Shown piece by piece: positions 35,469 to 45,477 of a stretch of DNA of 64,000 nt (positions are counted from its first letter, which is position 1; each line of letters starts with the position of its first letter). Under the pieces are notes generated by a model, which worked only from the letters and a program-made list of their open reading frames with translations, had not been told where the DNA came from and did no database searches. A program made the translations under genes and the position numbers. The DNA is from Streptomyces drozdowiczii (GTDB lineage Bacteria > Actinomycetota > Actinomycetes > Streptomycetales > Streptomycetaceae), in contig NZ_CP098740.1 of assembly GCF_026167665.1 (NCBI RefSeq), forward strand, positions 5,022,001 to 5,086,000, given 5' to 3'.

Positions 35469-38400
35469 GTGAAACGTCCGTACCCGCGCGTGCCCGCACG
35501 CAGAACGGCGACCGCCGTCGTCGCGGCCGCCCTGTGCGCGGCCCTGGTGCCCGCGCTGCCCGCCGCCGCGGCCCGGCCGCCCGCCGCGCCCTCGGACGCC
35601 AAGCTGGCCGCGCAGGCCACCCGGCACGACCTGACCCGCGAGCAGTTCTACTTCGTGATGCCCGACCGGTTCGCCAACGGGGACACCCGCAACGACCGGG
35701 GCGGGCTGACCGGTTCGCGCCTGGAGACCGGCTACGACCCCACCGACAAGGGGTTCTACCAGGGCGGCGACCTCAAGGGGCTGACCGACCGGCTCGACTA
35801 CATCAAGGGGCTCGGCACCACCGCCATCTGGCTCGCGCCGATCTTCAAGAACCGGCCCGTCCAGGGCACCGGCAAGGACGCATCGGCCGGCTACCACGGC
35901 TACTGGATCACCGACTTCACCCAGGTCGACCCGCACTTCGGCACCAACGCCGACCTGACGAAGCTGATCGACAAGGCCCACCGCAAGGGCATGAAGGTCT
36001 TCTTCGACGTCATTACCAACCACACCGCCGACACCGTCGACTACGCCGAGAAGACCTACGGCTACCGGTCCAAGGGCGCCTACCCCTACCTCGACCGCGA
36101 CGGCCGCCCCTTCGACGACGCCGCCGGCATGGCGAAGGTGGACGCCGACTCCTTCCCGTACAAGCCGGTGAGCGGCGGCGGCAAGACGCCGTCCTGGCTC
36201 AACGACCCGACGATGTACCACAACCGGGGCGACTCGACCTACGCCGGGGAGTCCACCACGTACGGCGACTTCTCCGGTCTGGACGACCTGTGGACCGAGC
36301 GGCCCGAGGTCGTCTCCGGCATGGAGAAGATCTACGAGAAGTGGGTCCGGGACTTCGACATCGACGGGTTCCGGATCGACACCGTCAAGCACGTCGACAT
36401 GGACTTCTGGACCCAGTGGGCCACCGCGCTCGACGCGTACGCGGCGACCCACGGCCGCAAGGACTTCTTCATGTTCGGCGAGGTCTACTCCTCGGACACC
36501 GCCGTCACCTCGCCGTACGTCACCCAGGGGCGGCTGGACGCCACGCTCGACTTCCCGTTCCAGGAGGCGGCCCGCCAGTACGCCTCGCAGGGCGCCCCGG
36601 CCTCGAAACTCGCCGCCGTCTACGGCGACGACTACCGGTACACCACCGACAAGGCCAACGCCTACGAGCAGGTGACCTTCCTCGGCAACCACGACATGGG
36701 CCGCATCGGGACCTTCCTCAAGCAGGACAACCCGGAGGCCGGTGACGCGGAGCTGGTGAAGCGCGCACAGCTCGCCGACGAGCTGATGTTCCTCGGCCGG
36801 GGCAACCCCGTCATCTACTACGGTGACGAGCAGGGCTTCACGGGCGCCGGCGGCGACAAGGACGCCCGCCAGACGATGTTCGCCTCGAAGACCGCCGACT
36901 ACCTGGACGACGACGAGCTGGGCACCGACCGCACCCACGCCTCCGACGCGTACGACGAGACCCACCCGCTCTACCGCACCATCGCCGCCCTCTCGAAGCT
37001 GACCCGGGACAACCCGGCGCTGCGGGACGGCGTGCAGACCGAGCGGTACGCGGAGGGCTCGGTGTACGCCTTCTCGCGCACCGATGCCAAGCGCGGCGAC
37101 GAGTACCTGGTCGCCACCAACAACGGCACCTCCGCGAAGACCGTCGAGCTGCCCACCGGGTCCGCCCGCATGGACTTCCGTACCTTGTACGGCGGTTCCG
37201 GTACGGTCCGCAGCGGCGCCGACAAGAAGGTCACCGTCACGGTCCCGGCCCTGTCGAGCCTCGTGCTCCGCGCGGCCGAGCCCCTCGCGGCCCCGGCGAC
37301 CAAGCCCTCCGTCACCCTGAAGGCCCCCGCCGCGGGCGCCACCGGCACCGTCGAGCTGACCGCCGACGTGGACGGCGGCTCGCTCAACCGGGTCGTCTTC
37401 GCCGCCCAGACCGGCAACGGCAAGTGGACCACGCTCGGCACCGCCGACCACGCCCCGTACAAGGTCACCCAGACGCTGAGCGACAGGACCGCCGCCGGAA
37501 CACCGCTGCGCTACAAGGCCGTCGTGGTGGACCGCACCGGCCGCACGGCGAGCGCCACCGCCTCCTCCACCGCCGGACAGGCGCCCGCCCCCGCCAAGCC
37601 CGTCGCCGTCGAGCGGGACTACGCCGTCGTCCACTACCGGCGCGCCGACGGCGACTACGACGGCTGGCAGGCCAAGTCCGGCGGGACCACCGCCGCCTTC
37701 GCCGGGCGCGACGCCTACGGCGCGTTCGCGTGGCTCAAGGTGCCCGAGGGCGCCGCCACCGTCCCGTACACCGTCGAGAAGTCCGGCACCGCCGACGGGC
37801 CCGAGCGCACCGTGGACCTGGCGAAGACCGGTGAGGTGTGGATCGCGCAGGGCGAGGACGGCCAGGCGGAGACCGCGCCGGACGGGGCCTATCCGGAGCA
37901 GGACACCACCAAGGCCGTCCTGCACTACTACCGCGCCGACGGCGACTACGACGGCTGGGGGCTGCACACCTGGACCGGCGCCGAGGAGCCCACGGACTGG
38001 GCCAAGCCGCTCCAGCCCGTGAAGAAGGACGCCTCCGGGCTCACCTTCGAGGTCCCGCTCACCGACGGAGCCACCTCGCTCAGCTACATCCTGCACCGGG
38101 GCGACGAGAAGGACCTCCCCAGCGACCAGTCCCTCGACCTCGCCACGTACGGCCACGAGGTGTGGCTGCTCGGCGGCCAGGGCGGCTATCTGCTCCCGCA
38201 GGCCGGTGGCGTACCGACGCCCGACCTGACCAAGGCCGAGGCGCAGTGGATCGACGCCGACACGGTCGTCTGGAAGGTGAAGGCCACCGAGGCCACCAGT
38301 CAGCAGCTCGTGTACGCCGAGAAGGGCGGCATCACCGTCCGGGACGGCGCCCTCAGCGACGAGGGCCAGTGGCTGCGCCTCACCCCGTCCGCGCTCACCG

Positions 38401-40793
38401 ACGCCCAGAAGGCGAAGTACCCGCACCTCAAGGACTACCCCGCCTTCACCGTCGACGCCCGGGACCGCGCCCGCGTCCGCGACGCCCTGCGCGGCCAGCT
38501 CATCGCCACCCAGCGCGCCGCCAACGGGGCCCTGCTCGCCGCCACCGGGGTGCAGAGCGCCGGAGTGCTCGACGACCTCTACGGCGCGAAGGCGAGCGGT
38601 GCCGCGCTCGGCCCGGTCTTCCGCCACGGCACCCCCACCCTCTCGGTGTGGGCGCCCACCGCCCGTACCGTCGCGCTCGAACTCGACGGGAAGACCGTCC
38701 CCATGCGGCGCGACGACCGCACCGGCGTCTGGTCCGTCACCGGGAAGAAGAGCTGGACCGGCAAGCCCTACCGGTACGTCGTGAACGTCTGGGCGCCCAC
38801 CGTCCAGAAGCTCGTCACCAACAAGGTCACCGACCCCTACTCCACCGCCCTCACCACCGACTCCGCCCGCAGCCTCGTCGTGGACCTGGCGGACCCGAAG
38901 CTCGCCCCCAAGGGCTGGAATTCCCTGCGCAAGCCCGCCGCCGTGCCGCTGCGCGACGCGCAGATCCAGGAGCTCCAGATCCGCGACTTCTCCATCGCGG
39001 ACCCCACCTCCCAGCACCCCGGCGAGTACCTGGCCTTCACCGACACCCGCTCCGACGGCATGAAGCACCTCAAGCAGCTCGCGGACTCCGGCACCAGCTA
39101 CGTCCACCTGCTGCCCGCCTTCGACATCGGGACCATCCCCGAGAAGAAGAAGGACCAGCGGAAGCCGGCCTGCGACCTCTCCGTCTACGCCCCCGACTCC
39201 GCCGAACAGCAGGCGTGCGTGGCGAAGGCCGCCGCGAAGGACGCCTTCAACTGGGGCTACGACCCGCTGCACTACACCGTCCCCGAGGGCAGCTACGCCT
39301 CCGACCCGGACGGCACCGAGCGCACGGTCGAGTTCCGGCAGATGGTCCAGGGGCTCAACGGCGCCGGACTGCGCACCGTCATGGACGTCGTCTACAACCA
39401 CACCGTCGCCTCCGGCCAGGACGCCAAGTCCGTCCTCGACCGGATCGTGCCCGGCTACTACCAGCGGCTCCTGGAGGACGGCACCGTCGCCACCTCCACC
39501 TGCTGCGCCAACACCGCCCCCGAGAACACCATGATGGGCAAGCTCGTCGTGGACTCGATCGTCACCTGGGCCAAGGAGTACAAGGTCGACGGCTTCCGCT
39601 TCGACCTGATGGGCCACCACCCCAAGGCCAACATCCTGGCCGTCCGCAAGGCCCTCGACGCGCTGACCCTCGCCAAGGACGGCGTGGACGGCAAGAAGAT
39701 CATCCTGTACGGGGAGGGCTGGAACTTCGGCGAGATCGCCGACGACGCCCGCTTCGTCCAGGCCACCCAGAAGAACATGGCCGGCACCGGCATCGCCACC
39801 TTCTCCGACCGGGCCCGCGACGCCGTACGCGGCGGCTCCCCGTTCGACGAGGACCCCGGCGTCCAGGGCTTCGCCACCGGCCTCTACACCGACCCCAACA
39901 CCTCCACCGCCAACGGCACGCGGGCCGAGCAGAAGGCCCGCCTGCTCCACTACCAGGACCTGATCAAGGTCGGCCTCACCGGCAACCTCGCCGACTACAC
40001 CTTCACCGACACCGCCGGGAACACCGTCAAGGGCTCCGGCGTCGACTACAACGGCGCCCCGGCCGCCTACGCCGCCGCCCCCGGTGACGCCCTCGCCTAC
40101 GCCGACGCCCACGACAACGAGACCCTGTACGACGCGCTCGCGTTCAAGCTCCCGGCGGGCACCCCTGCCGCCGACCGGGCCCGCATGCAGGTCCTGGCCA
40201 TGGCGACGGCGACCCTCTCGCAGGGCCCCGCGCTCTCCCAGGCCGGCACGGACCTGCTGCGCTCCAAGTCGTTGGACCGCAACTCCTTCGACAGCGGCGA
40301 CTGGTTCAACGCCCTGCACTGGGACTGCCGGGCCGGCAACGGCTTCGGGCGCGGACTGCCGCCGGCCGCGGACAACGAGGCCAAGTGGCCGTACGCGAAG
40401 CCCCTGCTGGCCAGCGCCGCGGTCAACCCGGGCTGCGCCCAGATCAACGGCGCCTCGGCCGCGTACCGGGACCTGCTCACCATCCGCACCACCGAGCAGG
40501 ACTTCGACCTGGCCAGTGCCGCACAGGTGCAGTCCCGGCTCTCCTTCCCGCTCTCCGGCAAGGACGAGACCCCCGGCGTGATCACCATGCGCCTCGGCAA
40601 CCTCGTCGTCGTCTTCAACGCCGCGCCCGGCACCACCACCCAGAAGGTGGCCGCGCTGGCCGGGAAGGACTACGCCCTGCACCACGTCCAGGCGAAGGGC
40701 GCGGATTCTACCGTCAAGAAGTCCTCGTACGAGCGGAGTTCGGGCAGCTTCACCGTTCCGGGACGCACGGTGGCGGTGTTCACCCTGCGCTGA
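35469..40793 (+). CDS. pulA: Secreted bifunctional alpha-amylase/pullulanase fusion
   Basis: At 1774 aa this is the largest protein here: two GH13 enzymes in one secreted chain. A Sec signal to about residue 35 leads into an amylase barrel with Asp304 (GFRIDTVKH), Glu338 (FGEVYSS) and Asp409 (GNHDMGR). An Ig-like/beta region follows (about 615-700), then two CBM41-like modules (HYRRADGDYDGWQ near 720 and HYYRADGDYDGWG near 818), a CBM48/pullulanase N-domain, and a pullulanase barrel with Asp1379 (GFRFDLMGHH), Glu1416 (YGEGWNFG) and Asp1549 (DAHDNETL). The first half cuts alpha-1,4 links and the second debranches alpha-1,6 links. GTG 35469 follows GAGGAGA. It shares the amylase transcript or its control. 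Confidence 0.95.
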   Translation: MKRPYPRVPARRTATAVVAAALCAALVPALPAAAARPPAAPSDAKLAAQATRHDLTREQFYFVMPDRFANGDTRNDRGGLTGSRLETGYDPTDKGFYQGGDLKGLTDRLDYIKGLGTTAIWLAPIFKNRPVQGTGKDASAGYHGYWITDFTQVDPHFGTNADLTKLIDKAHRKGMKVFFDVITNHTADTVDYAEKTYGYRSKGAYPYLDRDGRPFDDAAGMAKVDADSFPYKPVSGGGKTPSWLNDPTMYHNRGDSTYAGESTTYGDFSGLDDLWTERPEVVSGMEKIYEKWVRDFDIDGFRIDTVKHVDMDFWTQWATALDAYAATHGRKDFFMFGEVYSSDTAVTSPYVTQGRLDATLDFPFQEAARQYASQGAPASKLAAVYGDDYRYTTDKANAYEQVTFLGNHDMGRIGTFLKQDNPEAGDAELVKRAQLADELMFLGRGNPVIYYGDEQGFTGAGGDKDARQTMFASKTADYLDDDELGTDRTHASDAYDETHPLYRTIAALSKLTRDNPALRDGVQTERYAEGSVYAFSRTDAKRGDEYLVATNNGTSAKTVELPTGSARMDFRTLYGGSGTVRSGADKKVTVTVPALSSLVLRAAEPLAAPATKPSVTLKAPAAGATGTVELTADVDGGSLNRVVFAAQTGNGKWTTLGTADHAPYKVTQTLSDRTAAGTPLRYKAVVVDRTGRTASATASSTAGQAPAPAKPVAVERDYAVVHYRRADGDYDGWQAKSGGTTAAFAGRDAYGAFAWLKVPEGAATVPYTVEKSGTADGPERTVDLAKTGEVWIAQGEDGQAETAPDGAYPEQDTTKAVLHYYRADGDYDGWGLHTWTGAEEPTDWAKPLQPVKKDASGLTFEVPLTDGATSLSYILHRGDEKDLPSDQSLDLATYGHEVWLLGGQGGYLLPQAGGVPTPDLTKAEAQWIDADTVVWKVKATEATSQQLVYAEKGGITVRDGALSDEGQWLRLTPSALTDAQKAKYPHLKDYPAFTVDARDRARVRDALRGQLIATQRAANGALLAATGVQSAGVLDDLYGAKASGAALGPVFRHGTPTLSVWAPTARTVALELDGKTVPMRRDDRTGVWSVTGKKSWTGKPYRYVVNVWAPTVQKLVTNKVTDPYSTALTTDSARSLVVDLADPKLAPKGWNSLRKPAAVPLRDAQIQELQIRDFSIADPTSQHPGEYLAFTDTRSDGMKHLKQLADSGTSYVHLLPAFDIGTIPEKKKDQRKPACDLSVYAPDSAEQQACVAKAAAKDAFNWGYDPLHYTVPEGSYASDPDGTERTVEFRQMVQGLNGAGLRTVMDVVYNHTVASGQDAKSVLDRIVPGYYQRLLEDGTVATSTCCANTAPENTMMGKLVVDSIVTWAKEYKVDGFRFDLMGHHPKANILAVRKALDALTLAKDGVDGKKIILYGEGWNFGEIADDARFVQATQKNMAGTGIATFSDRARDAVRGGSPFDEDPGVQGFATGLYTDPNTSTANGTRAEQKARLLHYQDLIKVGLTGNLADYTFTDTAGNTVKGSGVDYNGAPAAYAAAPGDALAYADAHDNETLYDALAFKLPAGTPAADRARMQVLAMATATLSQGPALSQAGTDLLRSKSLDRNSFDSGDWFNALHWDCRAGNGFGRGLPPAADNEAKWPYAKPLLASAAVNPGCAQINGASAAYRDLLTIRTTEQDFDLASAAQVQSRLSFPLSGKDETPGVITMRLGNLVVVFNAAPGTTTQKVAALAGKDYALHHVQAKGADSTVKKSSYERSSGSFTVPGRTVAVFTLR

Positions 40794-40820
40794 CCGTCAC
40801 AGGACTACCGTATGGGCACC

Positions 40821-40854
40821 CGCCCGGGGGTGTCGCTCCACACACCCCCGGGCG
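40821..40854 (+). terminator. Terminator after the amylase-pullulanase gene
   Basis: CGCCCGGGGGTGT (40821-40833) pairs with ACACCCCCGGGCG (40842-40854), 13 bp, loop 8 nt, beginning 28 bp after the stop. Confidence 0.8.
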
Positions 40855-40890
40855 CACGCCTCTCAATCCACCTGTGCAGCGACGGTGACG

Positions 40891-42927
40891 ATGGCCAGCA
40901 ATCTCCCCGAGGAGACCACCAGCTTTGTCGGACGGACGGCCGAGCTGACCGGGCTCGAACACGCCCTCGCCACCGGTCGGCTGACCACCCTCACCGGCAC
41001 CGGAGGCGTCGGCAAGACCCGGCTCGCCCTCCGCGCCGCCCGCCGCGCCGCCCCCGGCTACCGCGACGGCGTCCGGTGGGCCGACCTCGCCCCGCTGCAC
41101 GACGACGAACTCCTCCTCGCCACCGTCTCCGACGCGGTCGGCCTCAGCGACCACACCCTGCGCCCGCCCATCGACGTGCTGTGCGAATGGCTCGCCGACA
41201 AGCAGCTGCTGCTCGTCCTGGACTCCTGCGAGCACCTGCGCCCCGCCTGCGCCCACCTCCTCGGCGAGATCCTGACCACCGCGCCCGGGCTCACCGTCCT
41301 CGCCACCAGCCGCCAGCCCCTGGACACCCGGGGCGAACAGCTCATCGAGGTCGACCCGCTGCCCGTCGACGGCGCCGCCGACGCCCTCACCCTCTTCCGG
41401 GAACGCGCCACGGCCGCCGCCCCCGCCACCCCCTTCCGGGAACCGGGCACCGCCGAGGCAGCCGCCGACATCTGCCGCCGCCTCGACGGCATCCCGCTCG
41501 CCATCGAGCTGGCCGCCGCCGCGGTCGGCCGGCAGAGCGTCCAGGAGATCGCCCAGCGCCTCGGCTCCCGGCTCGACGTCTTCGCCGACACCACGCTCCG
41601 CCCGGTCCGCCACCGCACCCTGCGCACCACCATCGGCTGGTCCCACGAGCTGTGCACCCCGCTCGAACGGCTGCTGTGGGCCCGGCTCACCGTGCTGCGC
41701 GGCGACTTCGACGAGGAGACCGCCGTCACCGTCTGCGCCGGCGGCCCCCTCACCGAGGACGGCGTCCGCACCGCCCTGCGCGGCCTGGCCGCCAAGTCCG
41801 TCGTCAGCCGCGAGGGCACCCGCCACCGCATGCTCGACACCCTGCGCGAGTACGGCCGGATGTGGCTCGTGGAGCTGGGCGAGGAACGGGCCGCCGCCGA
41901 CCGGCACGCCGCCTGCTTCCTGAGCCTCGCCCGCAACGCCCACGCCGGCTGGACCGGCGACGACCAGATCCTCTGGTACCACCGCATCGCCGACGCCCAC
42001 GCCGACCTGTGCGCCGCCCTCGACCACCTCCTCGCCCACGACCCGGCCGCCGCCCAGGAGATGGCCGGCCGCATCGGCTTCTTCTGGTGCTGCTGCGGCC
42101 ACCTCCCGCAGACCCGGGGTTACGCCCAGCGCGCCCTGGACAGCGGACCGGCCGACGGCCCCCACCGCACCCGGGCGCTCTGGGTGCTCGGCATCTGCGT
42201 CCTGCTCCAGGGCGACTACCCGGCCGCCGAGCGCATCGGCCGCGAGTGCGTCCGGGAGGCCGCCGCCGACGGCACCGACGAGGGCATCCTCGCCGCCGCA
42301 TATCTGCGCGGACTCACCCACCTGATGACCGGCGAGCCCGAGAAGGGCCTCCGCGCGTCGCGGCGGGTGCTCCGGACCACCGCGTCCGGGACCCGGCTCG
42401 AAGCGGCCTACCGGCTGCGCTGCCACCTCATCACCGTCTTCGCCCTCACCGGGCTCGGCCGCCTGGAGGAGGCCGCGTCCGCCGCCGTGGTGCTGCGGGC
42501 GGCCTGCGAGGCCCAGGACGAGTGCTGGACCCGGTCCTACGTGGACTACCAACTCGCCCTGATCGCCCTGCTCCAGGGCCGCGCCGCACCCGCCGCCGCG
42601 CACGCCCGCGCCATGCTCGCCGGCAAGCACCGGCTCCGCGACCGCTTCGGCATCGCGCTCGGCCTGGACGTCCTGGCCGCCGCCATCGCCGCCCAGGGCG
42701 AGGGCGCCAGGGCCGCCCGCGTCTACGGCACCGGACAGGTCTACTGGCGCATGGTCGGCCACCCCCAGCGCGGCACCCCCGAGCTGGGCCCGGTCCGCGA
42801 GACCTGCGAACGGCGCGCCCGGGAGGCGGTCGGTGACGCCGCATACCGGCGCGCCTTCGAACAGGGCCGGGCCGACAGCGCGGAGGCGGGCCTCGCCCTG
42901 GCCCTGCACGGCGAACTGCTCACCTAG
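40891..42927 (+). CDS. STAND-type (NB-ARC/AAA) ATPase regulator without a DNA-binding domain
   Basis: This 678-aa protein begins MASNLPEETTSFVGRTAELT, the usual opening of the AfsR/LuxR-related ATPase family. Walker A is GTGGVGKT (36-43) and Walker B is LLLVLDSCEHL (about 107-117). Next come the GLPLAIEL-like helix DGIPLAIELAAA, a winged-helix-like region (HRTLRTTIGWSHEL), and TPR-like helices to the end. Most relatives carry a C-terminal LuxR HTH or an N-terminal BTAD/HTH; none is visible here, so it may act through a partner or be a trimmed regulator. ATG 40891 is chosen over GTG 40885; neither has a strong site. Confidence 0.8.
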   Translation: MASNLPEETTSFVGRTAELTGLEHALATGRLTTLTGTGGVGKTRLALRAARRAAPGYRDGVRWADLAPLHDDELLLATVSDAVGLSDHTLRPPIDVLCEWLADKQLLLVLDSCEHLRPACAHLLGEILTTAPGLTVLATSRQPLDTRGEQLIEVDPLPVDGAADALTLFRERATAAAPATPFREPGTAEAAADICRRLDGIPLAIELAAAAVGRQSVQEIAQRLGSRLDVFADTTLRPVRHRTLRTTIGWSHELCTPLERLLWARLTVLRGDFDEETAVTVCAGGPLTEDGVRTALRGLAAKSVVSREGTRHRMLDTLREYGRMWLVELGEERAAADRHAACFLSLARNAHAGWTGDDQILWYHRIADAHADLCAALDHLLAHDPAAAQEMAGRIGFFWCCCGHLPQTRGYAQRALDSGPADGPHRTRALWVLGICVLLQGDYPAAERIGRECVREAAADGTDEGILAAAYLRGLTHLMTGEPEKGLRASRRVLRTTASGTRLEAAYRLRCHLITVFALTGLGRLEEAASAAVVLRAACEAQDECWTRSYVDYQLALIALLQGRAAPAAAHARAMLAGKHRLRDRFGIALGLDVLAAAIAAQGEGARAARVYGTGQVYWRMVGHPQRGTPELGPVRETCERRAREAVGDAAYRRAFEQGRADSAEAGLALALHGELLT

Positions 42928-43007
42928 CGGATACCTGTTGTGCGCCCTCGCCGGTACGGGGAGGCTGGGCGCCGTCCGCCCACTCTCCGCCCGTCCGGGA
43001 GCCCGTC

Positions 43008-43358
43008 ATGCCGCAGATCACCGTCGACTACTCCGCCGAGCTGGCCGAGGCATTCGACCGCCCCGCGTTCGCCCTCGCGCTGCACCCGATCGTCGCCGAG
43101 ACCGTCGACACCAAGATCGCCGCCTGCAAGACCCGCTTCCGGCGGGCCGAGGAGACCGTGGTGGCGGACGCGCCGGCCGGCGACGTACTCGTGCATGTGG
43201 ACATCTCGCTGCTGCCCGGCCGCACCCCGGAGACCAAGGCCCGGCTCACCGAGGCCGTCCTGGAACTCCTGCGCGCCCACCTCGGCACGGTCACCGGCGC
43301 GACGCCGCACCTCTCGGCGGAGGCCCGGGACCTGGACGCCTCCTACCGCAAGGTCTGA
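43008..43358 (+). CDS. 5-carboxymethyl-2-hydroxymuconate isomerase (CHMI) family protein
   Basis: The 116-aa product begins MPQITVDYSAELAEAFDRPAF. Pro2, which becomes the N-terminal catalytic base after Met removal, and LHPIVAETVDTKIAACKTRFRR ... HVDISLLPGRTPETK fit the CHMI branch of the tautomerase superfamily. Canonical CHMI acts in homoprotocatechuate breakdown, but no hpa/hpc genes are nearby, so the substrate here is open. The ATG follows a short GGGAG site. It is between the STAND gene (80-bp gap) and a secreted-protein gene. Confidence 0.85.
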   Translation: MPQITVDYSAELAEAFDRPAFALALHPIVAETVDTKIAACKTRFRRAEETVVADAPAGDVLVHVDISLLPGRTPETKARLTEAVLELLRAHLGTVTGATPHLSAEARDLDASYRKV

Positions 43359-43431
43359 GCGGCCCGGGTGCAACCCGGCGGGCGGACCACGGCACTTACC
43401 GGGTGAGACCGTCTCCGGAAGGAACCACCCT

Positions 43432-44681
43432 GTGCTGAAGCCCAGCCGCCGCCCGCTGCTCCACGTCGCCGTGGCCACGGCCGCCCTGACCGTCGCCCTG
43501 TCCGCGCCCGCGCCCGCCTTCGCATGGGACGCGGCCGGGCACGCCTGGGCGGCCGAGGCGGCACCGTACAGCGACACCACCCTCCTCGACGTCGCGGACA
43601 TGGGGCGGGGGAGAACCTGGGCGGCCGGGTTCACCATCCGCACCGAGGGCAAGGTGACCCGCTTCCGGCCCGTCGTGGCCGAACGCGCCGCGCCCGGGGC
43701 GGCGTGGACGCCCGTGCCGTCGGCGACCGCGGCCGCCGGGGAGGTCAGCAGCCGAGTCAACGCCATGGACGTGAACGGCGGCTGTGACGTGTGGCTCGTC
43801 GGCGACGACTCCGCCGCCCTCGACGGGAAGGTGTACACCCAGCACTTCGACGGCGAGCGCTGGCAGGTCGTGCCGGTGGAGCTGCCCGAGAAGTCGGATG
43901 CCGGCTCGCTGCTGGACGTGGACGCCCGGCCGGGCGGGGCCTGGGCCGCCGGAATCGCGCAGATCGAGGTCTCCCGCACCTGGAACGAGGCGAAGGGGGC
44001 TGGAACATCGAGTACCGGAACGCCGGGATCGTCCGCCACTTCGACGGGACGGCCTGGCGCGACGTGCCCCTCCCCGAACTGCCCGGCGACTACTGGTACC
44101 TGAACGGGGTCCAGGCGGTCGTCGACGACGACGTCTGGGCGACCGGCTACGACGGTGACACCGGCAGCCCGCTGCTGCTGCACTACGACGGCTCCGCCTG
44201 GCAGCGGGTGGACGCCCCCGGCGTCACGGACGTCCCCGGCCAGGCCGAGAAGCTCGCGGTGTCCGAGGACGGCACGGTGTGGCTGGTCGGCGAGGACTGG
44301 TCGCCCGAGGACGGATCGACGCGCGCCCTGGTCGCCCGTCACGACGCCACGGGCTGGCACCGGCTCGCCGTGCCGGACGTGCCCGCCCGGCTCCACGGCG
44401 TCACCACACGCCCCGGAGGCGGCATCGCGGTCGTGGGTCAGACCCTCGGGGACCGGCGCGACGCGCTGGCGTGGGCCTGGCAGCCCGGGAGCCGGAACCA
44501 CTGGAAGGACCTGGCACTTTTGCAGCCCGTGGCGGCGGACCCGACGGACCCGGCGACCCCCGTGGAGAACTTCGCCAACGCGGTGACCGGGGGCCGGGCA
44601 GGGCTCACGGTGGTCGGCACCTCGACCGCCGAGGGCGCGGAGCCCCAGCCGTTCGTGTCCGTACGGTCCCGCGGGCGCTGA
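43432..44681 (+). pseudogene. Secreted beta-repeat protein, one-base frameshift
   Basis: Starts VLKPSRRPLLHVAVATAALTVAL with a Sec signal cleaved near AFA/W. The mature part holds repeated beta-strand blocks ending in W-x-x (DVWLVGDD, DVWATGYDG, TVWLVGEDW), like a small propeller; function unknown. The frame changes in the G run 43995-43999. AAG GGG GCT should be AAG GGG GGC TGG, so one G is missing. Restoring it joins WNEAKGGWNIEYRNAG to the downstream frame for a 416-aa protein ending SVRSRGR. GGAAGGA eight bases before GTG 43432 sets the start. Sequence error or recent mutation. Confidence 0.75.
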
Positions 44682-44720
44682 GACCCGGATCCTGATCCAG
44701 CCTGATCCAAACGAAAGGCC

Positions 44721-45443
44721 CTAAGGCAACCGCTGCGCCGGCACCGCCGGAACGGCCGGAGCCAGTGTGGAGAGCCGGGTCAGCAGGTCCCCGAACGGCC
44801 CGTCCGCCGGCTCCTGCGCCAGCACCCGCAGCACGATCCCGGCCATCTCCTCGTCGTACGCCGCGCTCACGGCGGCCAGCGCGGCGAAGTCGTGCACCAG
44901 CTGCAACTCCAGCTCCGCCCGGGGCACCCGGCGCCCGTCCAGCCAGATCAGCGCCGTCGACTCGGCGAGCGACACCCAGGACCGTACGACCAACACCAGG
45001 CGGGCCGGGGGCTCTTCGACGTCCAGGTGGGCCAGGATCTGTTCGCAGGCGGCCTGGCGCACCCCGTCGATCATGGCGTTCGCCGTGGACGAGCCGACCG
45101 CCGGACCGCCCCGCATCAGCGCGGCGAACCCCGGCCCGTGCTCGTCCACGAAGTCGAAGAACCGGCCCATCACCCGCAGCAGCCGGGCGCCCAGCGGCCC
45201 TTCGTGCGGCTCCATGAAGCGGGCTGCCAGCTCGTCGGCCGCCCGGCGCAACGCCGCCTCGTACAGGCTCTGTTTGCCCGGGAAGTAGTGGTAGACCAGG
45301 GGCCGCGAGATCCCGGCCGCCGACGCGATCTCATCGATCGACACCTCGTCCGGCGCCCGGTGGCTGAACAACTCCAGCGCGACGCCGATCAGCTGCTGCC
45401 TGCGCTCCTCGACGCCCATCCTGCGCCGCACCCCGGTCGTCAT
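44721..45443 (-). CDS. TetR-family transcriptional regulator
   Basis: This 240-aa regulator has an HTH at about residues 34-56 (VSIDEIASAAGISRPLVYHYFPGK) and a helical effector domain (FDFVDEHGPGFAALMRGGPAVG) of the kind seen in fatty-acid-related TetR proteins. It is the last gene of a minus-strand run with the reductase (34-bp gap) and the diiron protein, so it probably controls that operon. Ligand unknown; an acyl compound is a reasonable guess from the oxygenase context. Confidence 0.9.
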   Translation of the reverse strand: MTTGVRRRMGVEERRQQLIGVALELFSHRAPDEVSIDEIASAAGISRPLVYHYFPGKQSLYEAALRRAADELAARFMEPHEGPLGARLLRVMGRFFDFVDEHGPGFAALMRGGPAVGSSTANAMIDGVRQAACEQILAHLDVEEPPARLVLVVRSWVSLAESTALIWLDGRRVPRAELELQLVHDFAALAAVSAAYDEEMAGIVLRVLAQEPADGPFGDLLTRLSTLAPAVPAVPAQRLP

Positions 45444-45477
45444 GCCCCCAGCGTACCGACCGGTGGGTCCGGCCGGT

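Noticed and set aside
35349..40685. A 1778-codon minus-strand frame opposite the amylase-pullulanase gene
   Set aside because: It mirrors the GC-skewed codons of the plus-strand enzyme, has a Val/Gly/Leu-rich composition and no recognisable domain.
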